Shown: positions 12,380 through 23,863 of the stretch, one piece after another
How positions within the stretch are numbered: position 1 is the first letter of the stretch
Layout: every line of letters starts with the position of its first letter
Assembly (NCBI GenBank): GCA_028622995.1
Contig: JAJQJQ010000073.1
Span: 558,001 to 622,000, forward strand
Reading direction: 5' to 3'
Source: Panagrolaimus kolymaensis
Lineage: Eukaryota; Nematoda; Chromadorea; Rhabditida; Panagrolaimidae
DNA length: 64,000 bases
Translations under genes and position numbers: made by a program
Notes under the pieces: generated by a model
Told to the model about the DNA's origin: nothing
Databases searched by the model: none
Seen by the model: only the letters and a program-made list of their open reading frames with translations

Positions 12380-13853
12380 TTAGACTCGTTGACGTCGAAA
12401 ATAATATCCATTTCGACGAGATTTAAAAATGGGTCCACCAGTTTTTTTGAAAGTTTTCGAAGCATAAACTTTTAATGGAGGCAAATCAGCTTTACCATAA
12501 TCTTCACCTCCACCTGTTGAAGATGAAGTGGGTGGATAACGTCCAGGTTTGGATGACCATTCAACCGATAGTCTTGGATCTTCTTTTGGTGGAGATGGGA
12601 ATGCAGCATTATTATTATCATATCCTCCTCCACCTTCATTCGTTTTTTCTGCTGGAGATACTTGTTGTTGTTTGTTAGATTCAGCAATTTCAGGTTGAGC
12701 TGTACTTCCAGCGGGTTTGAAATAATCTTCTGGGGCTTTAGCTTTAGAATGACCTTCACAATGTGAGCAACTTCCTCTATTACCAGGAAAACCAGGAGGC
12801 CCTGGTGGGCCTAATGGCCCTGGATCGCCTGGACTTCCACGACTTCCCATTTGACCTCGAGGCCCTTCAACTCCAGGGGAGCCAGGAGCTCCATCACTTC
12901 CAGGTGAACCTGGACGTCCACGTCCTCCAACTGGACCCGGTGGACCTGCAGGTCCAGGTGGAGCGCCGTTTAAAACTTTGCCTGGATCTCCCATGGGACC
13001 TTGACTTCCGATTTCTCCAGGTTTTCCAGTATTTCCTTGTGGACCAGGAGGCCCTTTTCTTCCTGGAATAGCAGGGGTTCCGGGAGTTCCTGATGGGCCT
13101 AAAAAATGTAACTATATACCAAGTTTAACTTTAAATAAAATGTACCAGAAGCTCCACGATTTCCTTTAAGACCAGGTAAACCTGGTGGACCAACAGGTGC
13201 AGTGGGACATTTTTGACATGGAGGTTCATTAGCGGTTATTGGAATAATGTATCGACCTTCTCGACCATTTCTACCTGGTCCTCCAGGACGACCTGGCTTT
13301 CCATCTTTTCCAGCTCTTCCTTGTGGACCAACTGATCCATCTTTACCTTGTTGACAGGAACAACCTATAAAAATATCGTGGTGATTTTGAAAAATCAAGT
13401 TGGATAGCTCCAAAACAACTTACAAGAAGTGCCACCAAAAATTGGATTGGATGCTCGATAAGCTGAAGGAGCATAACCACCCGCGCGTTTATCTCTAATT
13501 CGACTATCACTAAATTCCATAGCTTTATCTTGAAGGATTGAAGCTTCATAATGAGAAAGTTGTTTTAAAATTCCTCGAGTTGCAATCTACAAAAATTTAT
13601 GGGTGACGATGAAGTGGAAAAGTCGTCGTCTTTTTAGAAATTCAATTCCTGTAGTTTCTATCTAAAACTCTTTCATAATCTTCTTTCTTACTTGGCATTC
13701 ATCAACAGTTCCCAAAAGAATGGAATTTTTCATTTGAATATTTGATACCATCATAGGTAATAAAACTAAAGTAGAAATAAATATTGCTGTTGAACATACA
13801 GTTGAAACTATAGTCACACTTCGACCATCCAACATGATTGAAGAATTTTGCAA
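12380..13853 (-). CDS. nematode cuticle collagen
   Basis: Structural collagen of the exoskeleton, secreted by the hypodermis and crosslinked (family knowledge). Four exons: 13853-13692, 13586-13424, 13364-13146 and 13098-12380; the total is 420 residues. The N-terminus has one membrane/signal-anchor segment (about residues 15-35), then a conserved block and a furin-type site RDKR followed by a Tyr-containing linker. A first Cys cluster (CCSCQQG) precedes a short Gly-X-Y block, and an interruption with PPCQKCP leads into the main Gly-X-Y domain, closed by a third Cys pair (CSHC). The C-terminal non-collagenous region of ~120 residues is unusually long and ends in a basic YFRRQRV tail. The member of the family cannot be named safely. 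Confidence 0.95.
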
Positions 13854-15252
13854 ATGACGACTGACTCGGTTATCATTTCTTTTTTCTTTTTTTCATAAAA
13901 ATATGAATATATTCAAATTGGGTCAAATCGAAGAAAAAAGAGAAGATGAGATGTAAATAATAAATGACCAGTGGTCATAATCTTTATCAACAATAAAAAT
14001 GATATTTGAAGTTAGTTGCGCAAGAAAAAAAAAGAATGAAGAAATAAACTAATTCTTTTCTCGGGAAAAGAAAAATTTTTGCAATAAAAAAATGTTTTAA
14101 AAAATAGGGAAAAAAGAAAGACATTACAGGAGGCTACACGGATGTAAAAAACGTACCTATTTTGATGACATGTTAGTAATTGAGCGTGCAATTTTCGTTT
14201 CGAAAACTTTCGAAACGACCTTTTACTAACAGTTTAGCATCCATGTACGAATTTAAGTTTTAATTAAGATTCCCAAGTGTTTTTGTAAACGCTATAATAT
14301 CGCCACATTAACGCATGAGTCAAGGCTACATCTAAAGGTTTTAGTGTTATGGATAAGGTAAATGTGATTCAGGCTCATAAAGAGCTGTAATAAATAAGAA
14401 AGCCAAAAATAATAATAACAAAGTATTCAAAAGAAAAAGCAAAGAAAATAAAGTGGTTGTAAAATTAAATCAATTTTATTTTCGATTGATTTAAAAAAAA
14501 TAAACGACATAATTATTTTAAATTAATTTTGCTGCTTTGAATCATTCATTATCTTTTTAAAATATCAATTTTTTTTAAAATGTTCTTCTTGGGTAGAGGA
14601 AAAAAATTAATCTTTTTCCGCCATCAAGAGTAAGAGTTTTTTTACGGCGGAAAAATTGAACAAAACAACGAAACGCGCTTCTTTTACTTTCCTTTTATTT
14701 AATGGAAAGAATTATTGATTGCAACTTTTTGTTTTGATCTTCATTTATTAAAAAATTTCTTTCACATACTTTTCTAATGAATTGAGTATATTTACTTTTT
14801 ATAGTTGAAACACTTTTTTGAATATTTAAAATTTCTTTATTTTTTTTTTATCCAACTTAATATAAAAAGTTTATAACTATTATTCAAAATCACACTGAAC
14901 AGTTTCAACTAAATTAAGTGAAAAGAGTTTGATAAAAAAAATGCCACTAAAAAGGTTTGATATCATCGGAAAAAATTATGATGTTTAAAACTTGGATTAT
15001 AAAAGCTACAGTTGAAGATCCTTTAGTTTATGGTCATGTGAACGTGAAATCTATAAAAATCTCCTATAGTTCTTTGTGAGTAGCTCAAAATAAATAATAA
15101 AAATGCTTTTTATTAGTAATAAAAAAACATATATAGTCATGGCTTAAAAACAACAATAAATATTTAAATTTTTACACACATAAAAACAAAAAATAGAAAA
15201 CATTATATTTATAATAATTTTTTTAAAGCATTTACAATTATTTTTTTATATT
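13854..15252. other. gene-free interval with hairpin
   Basis: Promoter side of the collagen and 3' side of the Dispatched-like gene. It contains only short low-complexity frames. A nested palindrome lies at 14172-14230. A region around 14270-14390 is less AT-rich but not obviously coding. Confidence 0.55.
14172..14230. repeat. nested inverted repeat (hairpin)
   Basis: Outer arms GTTAGTAA (14172-14179) and TTACTAAC (14223-14230) enclose inner arms CGTTTCGAAA (14196-14205) and TTTCGAAACG (14208-14217). No target duplication is evident. Confidence 0.6.
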
Positions 15253-18200
15253 TTAAAACCTGTTTCGTAAAACATTCATTGGCACAGAATTAGCAGAAAT
15301 ATTATTATAATTTTGTTGTTGATGTCGTCGTCGATCATTAATAATATTTTGATCTAATTTAAAACATTCATCGCAATGGGCAGAAATTTTGTTGGGTAAA
15401 AATAAAAATATTAATGGTAGAAAAAAGAATGTCGCAAAGAGCCATGAAATTAAGCCAGAAATAATTAAAAAGGTTGCAACTTGAAAGAATGCATGAGTAA
15501 TAGAAAAAAGCATAATTATTCCAGCAAGAATTGAAGAAAGTGAAGCCATTGTCACTGGAATTATCGAACGTTTTATTCCATTTATTATTCGATGTTTAGC
15601 ACAACCATTTTGAGATGATGGAATAGCAGCTCCATAATGAAGGGTATAATCAAAAGAAAGTGAAACAATGAGAACTAAAATAATTGCTTCAAGAACTCCA
15701 ATTTCCCAACCCAATGCAACCACAATTCCAACCGTGCAAATAACAATCGAGGCAATAGTAATTAAAGCAATAATAGATTTCCATTTAAGAATTATAGCAG
15801 AAAAAATTAATACCACCAAAAATGATATTGCCACCGAAGCTTTGCAATCAAATATAATCGATCGTTGAAGATCATACCAAGTTGACATTAAAGTCCATTC
15901 AGTAGTGTAAAACATAGCATCAGTATAAGTGGAAATAAAATTTTTATCAAACATTTCGATTGAAGCTGAGAGATTATTAAATTTATGAGAATATTTTAAT
16001 TTTGTTGGAATCATTGCTGTATATCCAACTAAATCAAATGATATATTATGATATATTGGAGTATCATTATAACCCGTGGGAATTTGAGAAGTGGAGACTC
16101 GTAAACAATAATCAAGGAAATCATTTTGATAAAAATTTGAATTAATATTACAGCAAACAGTTATGTCAGCGGTGCATGGAATGGCTTTAGACCATTCAAG
16201 AAATCTAAAAATTTAGAGTTTTTAAAGATCAATTTAGAAAAAAAAGAATATTTTTCGTTTTGATTTTCAACGAAAATTTTTTTTGGCTTGTTTGTGGTAA
16301 AAGTCTGGTCTAAAATCTTTGAAGTTTTAGTTGTAAGACTGAATAGACAAAAAACCATGATGACTCTCTGAAATTAAAAAAAGCTTTGAAGAAGAAAAAA
16401 CTTTATTTCTCGGAATTTTATCGCGAAACTTTTAAAACTTTTATTATCTCTCAAATGTCTTTTCATAAAATAAATATTATCATACAGAACTTGAAAGTTT
16501 TTGTTGCAAAATCCCAAAATTCTTAATAAATTAATATTTTTAAAACAACAAACCTTTCAGGCCAAAATTTTTCTTTAATTCCAACAAAATCCAACATTCT
16601 AAATCTTTGCATATCATCCGCCAATCTTCTCACATCTTCAACCGTTTTTAATTCAAATCTTCGATCTTGAGTGACATTCGCAATTTTGGTGGAATCAAAA
16701 TGTGAGAGACCTGGAGTTTTTTCAAATCCCCATAAAACTCGAACACTCAATGGCAAAGCAATTTTTTTGCTAACAAATTCAAATAATTTTTCCGCGTGAT
16801 TATCATACCATTCATGGGGATTGGAAGCCGTAAATAATTGCAATGGATTATATTGAGGTAAGCGAAGTTGAGTGACACTTAAATATCCGCCCAAAATAAT
16901 TAAAATTGATAATGCACAAATCCAAATAAATCTTCCATCCATTAATACCAAAGGCAGCGTTTCAAATGCCAAATATCGGAGAAGTTTTCGTAAATATGTG
17001 AAAGGAAAGCAAAAAGCTTTACAAAATTTTTGAATCGATGGAAAACATTTATTCTCAAAAAATGGATTAATATAACGTTTTTGAAATACCAAAAATGCTG
17101 GTAAAAATGTAATTAGAAGGATGTAATTGAAAATAAGAGTCAAACCAGCAAATAAACCAAAGTTTCTAAAAAAATTTAACAAACGTTATTTATAAATTTT
17201 GTTATTAAAAAATTTACATATGTTTTTAAGATTAACAGATTTTTTTAATTTTCGCCCAACCAAATAAAATTTTTTCTTACCTAAAAACGATGACACTTGA
17301 AACTAAATTCAATAAAAATGGAACGATGGTAGAAAATTGAGCCAAAAACATGGTTGTTATTGTATGAGATAAACATTCATCAAATGCATCCTCATCCAAT
17401 TCTTCTTCATCATTGGATGGAAAAGCATTAAACAATAAAAAGGCTCCATCGGATCCAATTGAAAGAAGCAAAACAAATGAAACTAAATTCAGTAAAGGAA
17501 ATGCTTCACTAAATCCTCGATAAACTGCCATAGCCATGAGAACACTGGCACCCAAATCAATAAACACAGCTATCGTATAACCAAAACTAAGAGAATAAAT
17601 AAAAACTAATAAAAATACCATAGCTGCTGCAATTATAGCTAATTTGGCATCCGATAATGCAGAGGCTAACAAAATGTCTCGTTTAATATCCAATAAATAA
17701 CCTAAAAAATAAAACATCGTTGAAAAAAAAGGATGATGAATTTAAAAAATGAGAGCCATATTTTAATATATATCTTTTAAATGGAAAATTTGCATAAATT
17801 CTTAAATAATTTCGTTAAATGCTTATAAAGATGGGTTAGAAAAAATAATTTTTTAGAGCTTTTTCTATTTTTTTATGACTTAAAAGTAGGCATGGCTCGA
17901 GGCCCCGAAGCCCCGGCCCGGCCGGGCCTGGGGCCTGAAATTTAGAAGCGGGGCCGGGCCGGGGCCTAACCCAGGCCCCGGCAGGCCCCGACGAAAAAAA
18001 ATATATATAAAAAACGAAAAATTTGTCAAATTTTTGCTAAAAATTATATAAAATTCACTTTGATGGCTGAAATTTCACAAAAGTTAAGCCTTTTTTACCC
18101 AATTTTAACTAAAAATTTTCTCCTATAATCATTTATTTAGTAACAAAATTTAAGAAAAAATTGTTTCAAACGGGTTTATAGCTTTTTTAATAATAAAAAA

Positions 18201-21200
18201 AGAGCACATCTTAAACTCTTCAATTATATTTTCGCTCGATTTTTTATGAGGTTAAAACATAAGTAAAAAGTTAATTTTTTTGATAAACTATCTATTTAAA
18301 AAAAAGCGATTTCTTCAAAGCTTTTAGATTAACACTTCATAACAAGAAACTTTTTAACTTTTCGAAGATAATTAAAAATTTTGTTTATATTCTTTCACCC
18401 TTAATTTAATTCTTTGGAACCAAAAGTTTTTTTTCGAATAAAATTCTATGAATTGTTGTAAATTTAAAAAACATTATCTTTTAAGTCGTGGAACTATTAA
18501 TTATAAAAAAATATTTACAGACTGTTTTTAACTGCCTCTTTAATATCCAAATATTTTTTTCTTTGGGGTTTAAACTACTATTAAATTAGGAAAAATTTTA
18601 TTTGACATGTTAAATTTATTTTCTTTCTTTTTGGACAAATTTTTTAAACATTTGTTTATCATTTTTTTTAACTTTATAAAACATAGTTGAAAGGAAAAAA
18701 TAATAAAGAAAGTTTATTTTTAAACAAAAGGAATTTATAAAAAATATTTACCACCAAATGTGCTTAAGAAGTACCCAAGAACAACCTATAAAATATCTTT
18801 TTGTTCTTTCATGAAAATATAGTTTTAAGAAATTGAAATTTTTTAATTCGACTATTACTGAATTTTTAAAATGTTTCTTCTTTACTGATTTGATTTATTT
18901 TCAACAAGGTTTTAATTTAAAACAACTTTTGTATAAATGTAATTAAAAAATTTCTTTTTTTAGCTACACCTTTTTAATTATTCTTATTAATAACCAAACA
19001 AGTAACTAATTTTTTATTAAAGTTAAAAATAAATATCAAATTTGTTAATAAATCTAGAATCTGTTTCATTAGAAATATTTAATTAATAATATTCATATTC
19101 TAAAAAAGGAAAATAGCTTTTTCGAAAACATTTTTCAGACATATTCACAAAATGATACATCTATTTTTAAAGCCTTTCCCTCTATGAAATAACAAAAAAC
19201 GTTAATTTTGGCCGTTTTTACATATACTTTCTTCCATAAAAATTTTTTACAAAAAATGACCTTTTTTAGTCAGGCCCCGGCCCGGCCCTGGCCCGGCCCT
19301 GGGGCCGGGGCGGGGCCTAAGCAAAATTTGCGGGGCCGGGCCGGGGCCCAAAAAAGTGGGCCCCGAGCCATGCCTACTTAAAAGATTAATTTCTTATTTT
19401 ATTTCGTAAAAAAAAAGTTAGTTAGCATACGAAAAATTCCAAAAAGATGTAATATAAAATATTTTTCAAAAAATGTGACTTTATCATCTTTCCCTGAACG
19501 CCTTTTTTATCAGTTAAATTTTTTTTATAAAATTTTTATTGTATTTTTAAAGAACGGCGCTTTAGATACTTTTATTTTTTACACTAACCTTTAACTTTAA
19601 TTTCTTTTACATTTGAACTCCATCGTTTTAAATCCTTTTCCAAATTAATATAATTTTCCAATGGGACATCAAACCCTTGAAACCCATACGATGAATAAGT
19701 GTAAAGTGGCAAAAAAGAATTAACATAAATTATTTCATTGTTTGCTTTTCTCGACATTAAATCTTTGGGTAAAATTCGATAAAATAAATCAAACCACATT
19801 TGTGAGGTACAATTTGCAGGAATTTTTTCACATTGTTTACAATTATGCCTTTCTTGTCCATCCGCTTCTTTGGCGCCTATGCAATCTCGGCCGCATTGAA
19901 TTATAGCCTTTCGAGATTTATAACATTTTTCAAGTTGAATTTTAAATTGCTTTAAATCATATGAACTTAATGAAGTGCAATTATCTCGATTTAATGGAGA
20001 TAAACACCCAGCAAAATTAGATATATGAAATATTTGTCGATATGGTGATAACATTGCAAATGGGATAATGCTTGATTGAAGATGATGTTGAAGTTGACAA
20101 AGTTCTCGATGCATTTTTAAATCAAATAATTTTTCATACGATGGTAATTCAATAATTATTTGAGCCATGTAATCCACTGAAAAAAGCAGCCGTTAAATTC
20201 AAGAATTAATTAAAAGAAAAATTAAAACTTACTTTGTAATAATTCAATTTCATAACAAGCTACAGAAGTCAACGAAGCAAGTTCATCTTCAAATGATCTC
20301 TTGTCTCGATTATCATGATTACTTAAATTACTTAATAATCTCCTTTGTTCTAATATTGCTAAAGGTTCAATAATTTTCAATTCTTCCATTGGTGGCGGAG
20401 GCTGAATTACTATTACTCGACTACCTTGAACTATAAAAGGTTGTAATTTTGACCAGGTTAATCTTGCATCAGAATATGATGTTCCACGAGTATCAAAACC
20501 CTGAAAACAAAAATAAATGGCTGCTTCAAAAAAATAGTGTTTAGAATTCTTCGGCTTTGTGGTTTTATGATTTTAAAAAGGACAAAATTTTTTGACACGT
20601 TTTTTGTTGAAAACAAAAATTTAGAAAATAAATAATTATTATAATTCAAAAATAGCCCTGACAAATTTTAGTTTTTTTAGAAATTTTCTTCTTACCTTTT
20701 CAGGATTTTGATCTAAATTTAATGGAAATAATTGTAATATCGCTATAGGTAAACCACAAAATAATAATAAAGTCACTGCTAAAACTGTGGCAGGATAATT
20801 AAATATTATATTTGAATACCAACGAATTTTTGAAGAATGATACCGGTGTTTTTTAGAAATATAAAAATCATTTTCTCCTCTTTTTTCATTTTTATTATTT
20901 GCAACACCAATAATTCGAACCGGTTGAAAATCTTCAGCAAATGAATTTAAAGATGTGGAAGTGCAAGGTCGATTTTGAGGAGCATAAGGTTGAGCATAAA
21001 CTGATGCATCATCATCCGTGGGTGAAATTTGGGATGGAATTGGTGGCCATTTAAAATTATGTTTTTGATTTTGATTTTGTCGAAATTTTGGCTGTTGTAT
21101 TGGTTGGGAAATAGAGGAAGAAGATGGAATAGATGGTTTTGGAAGCCATCTATCAGGATTATTGACGACTGATGGAGATTGTGGAATTGAAGGAATCGAC

Positions 21201-21304
21201 GGCTTCGGAAGTCGCCGATCTGGATGATTAAAAGGCAACGACGATGGCTGTTGTTGTTGCTTTCTCATTCCCTTTAAAATATCAGAATAATAAAAATATG
21301 GCAT
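15253..21304 (-). CDS. che-14: Dispatched/CHE-14-like RND-family membrane protein
   Basis: Sterol-sensing-domain RND protein of the Dispatched branch, which exports lipid-linked ligands or apical cargo in epithelia (CHE-14 in C. elegans; family knowledge). Exons: 21304-20696, 20500-20233, 20176-19589, 17701-17281, 17165-16554 and 16204-15253; 1,149 residues, frame intact throughout. A Pro/Gln-rich cytosolic head precedes TM1; next comes the Dispatched-type GFDTRGTSYSDARLTW, a Cys-rich extracellular loop, the SSD-like TM2-6 bundle, a second loop, and the TM8-12 bundle with LSFDYTLHYG. The TM4 motif reads GSDGAF where Dispatched usually has GADDAF, so one Asp is replaced by Gly. The start is the first ATG of the open frame; a second ATG at 21268 is also possible. 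One intron (17702-19588) carries a hAT-type element. The nearest alternative is the PTD/PTR branch. Confidence 0.9.
17887..19376. mobile_element. non-autonomous hAT-type element (1,490 bp)
   Basis: A perfect 8-bp target duplication CTTAAAAG (17879-17886 and 19377-19384) flanks terminal inverted repeats that start TAGGCATGGCTCG. Both ends are GC-rich and built of repeated GGCCCCGG/CCGGGCC strings, in sharp contrast to the AT-rich interior, which has no coding frame. The 8-bp duplication and TAGG terminus fit hAT. It is inserted in the third intron of the Dispatched-like gene. Confidence 0.92.
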
Positions 21305-23863
21305 TTTTCTTTTAAGAAAACCAAAAAGTAAAAAATATATATGTAATCTCAAAAAATTATGAGAGAATGAAAATTGAAATTAGAAAATCAAACTAATTGG
21401 AAAAATCAAAAATCAGCGGGGATTCATTCGAGTGAGAAAAAGAAAAAAAAAAGTGAATGAAAGAAATATAATTTTTACGAACAATAAACGAATTTTTTTT
21501 CGATGGTTTAATTTATCCGTAAAATTTTTTTGAAATGAAAATGAAATTGAAACCGGACGAGAAAGAAACAACACTTTTTTTAAAGATTTTTAATTCTAAA
21601 ATGGAATAATCAAATCAAATGTGAAAAAGAATTTGTAAGAAAGAAGAAAAGGAAAAAATTGTTACAGAAAAAAAGTTGCAAAAATAATGTTAATTAGAAA
21701 AACTCTAAAGTTTAGAGAAAAAACAAAATTTAAAAAATTGATTAAAAAGAGATTGGTGTTCATTTAAATTATTTTTTGATGTGTCAAAAAACAAAAATTG
21801 AAAATGAAACCAATCAAAGTAAAAGTTGTCAACGAGGATAAAGACAAAAAACAAAAAAGTCATTTTTGGAATCAATATAGTGGATTCCAAATATACAAAG
21901 AACAAAAAAACGCAACATCTTACGTAAAAAATTTCTAAACCTTGTAAAATCGTAAAAAAGAAAATAGGAAGTTAAATAAGCCAAATCAGTTTCAAATTCA
22001 AAAAAAAACCAAAAAGCACGAAAACGAACTCACGCAGAAAAAAAAAATCAAACATACATTTTTTTAGATGAGAGGAAAGGAGAGAGATGATGGATGTATG
22101 GGGGTAAAAAAATATAGGTCATTTTCGTTGAACACAAAAAAAAGAGTTAGTTTTGTTGCTGCGCACATTCCCTTTGGCGCGATTTAGATGATTCTGGTTG
22201 ACCGCGGCTGGCTGGCTCGTCTTCCTTTTTTTAGTTTTCCTCGTCGCTCATCCTTCCCCGCCGCCTGATATTGGAGTTGGAAGTTGCTGCTGACATTGCC
22301 TTTGCTTGCTTTTCCTCTTCTGATATTTAGGGATTGTGAGGGATTCTTTCACAAAAAAAATTTAGTTTCATTCTTTTTCACTTTCTATCCTCCAACCAAC
22401 CACAACCACGAGTAAAAAAAGAAAAAAATAAATCCTGTATCTCATAATCTCTGTGGTGCTTGATTTTTTTTTATTTATTGTATTTTCTTCTTCTTTTTTT
22501 GAGTTTAAACGTGGAAAATTATGAGTCAGTTGCCGCCAGCCCTGTAAGCAAACCGACATTTTTGTAGGTTGAAACCGACAGTTGTCGGTTTAGACCGACA
22601 AATTTTTTTCTCAGAAATGATGAAATTATGAATGAATAATTAATTTAAATTTTTCTGCGCTATTAATTTACTATAAAACACAATTTTGAGGTTGTCGGTC
22701 CAAACCGACACTTTTTGGGCCATGTCGGTCCAGACCGACAACTGTCGGTTTCAACCTACAAAAATGTCGGTTTGCTTACAGGGCTGGTTGCCGCCCAATA
22801 TTCCGGTTCCATCGTTCAAAAAAAGAGAAGATTCTTCTTTTTGACTTGATTATTATTGCCAGGCAGCGGCAATAAACTTAAAAACAGACTGAGAAAAAAA
22901 AACAGGATGGAATAAACAAAAAAACATGAGCGTGAACTTAATAAACAATTTGAATGGAAGGCAAACTCAAGGTTAATTAAAAAGAACGAGAGCAAAAGAG
23001 TGTTTAAAATTAATAAAAAGTTTCGAGATTAAAAACAAAAAAACGGTAGATAGAAACAATTTCTTTGGCTTTTTTCTCCTACAACAACAAAAGTTGTGAT
23101 GCCGGAGGAAAATTATTGCAAAACTATTGACATATTTACCAACAAGAAAAAACAAGATCATCTTTGGCAATTTAAATTGATCACGAAATGCATCATTAAG
23201 AATTTAAAAAAAAGGGGGCGAAATTTTTTTCGTTATGCCATATCGAAAAGAAATCCATCGTCATCTTTACAACACTTTCATTCATCTGCATTTGCATTCG
23301 CGTTTGCATGTGTATCAATTCAATTCAAATAAAATAAAATGGGCAATTGCTTTTTTCTTTTTCTTTTCTTTTATTTGATTTAAATAAAATCCTTCTCTTT
23401 TTTTGTTGATCAAGCACAAATAGTCAAATTCCATTCTTTTCATTTTCATTCGTTGGATTCTTTTTTTTTGTCTGTGGATCGGTTCCTCGTTTATCCGGCG
23501 GCTGACTATTTGTTAGATACACAAAAAAAATCATTTTCACGCTTAGTTATCTGGATTATTATATTTTTACAAAATCATGGAAGCAAAAATTTGACAATAA
23601 AAGAAAAAACCCGAAATAAAAAGTCAAAAATATATTTATTTTTAAATAATGTAACAAAAAATCATAAAAATGGAAAAATACCAGTAACAAAGTAAACTAA
23701 AAACAACCACCCGTAATTAAATAAAAATACCATAGAACTTTGTGAAAAAAACAATAAATATTCTCTAACTCCCATGGAGACCAATTTTTTGCGTTAACAA
23801 GAATATATTCCTCAACCGAAAAAATGTTATCAAATTTTGACCATTACTTTTTTTTGGCTTTTT
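21305..23863. other. intergenic interval with MITE and GC-richer block
   Basis: No supported coding sequence. A GC-richer patch at about 22150-22330, some 900 bp upstream of the Dispatched-like start codon, may be promoter. A MITE lies at 22537-22786. Confidence 0.55.
22537..22786. mobile_element. hAT-type MITE (250 bp)
   Basis: A perfect 8-bp target duplication GTTGCCGC flanks it (22529-22536, 22787-22794). Terminal inverted repeats of about 53 bp are identical, starting CAGCCCTGTAAGCAAACC. The arms and interior contain many copies of the palindromic unit TGTCGGT/ACCGACA in both orientations. There is no coding capacity. Confidence 0.95.

Noticed and set aside
12475..13071. Plus-strand and alternative-frame open frames over the collagen
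   Set aside because: Shadows of the Gly-X-Y repeat; no splice logic or homology.
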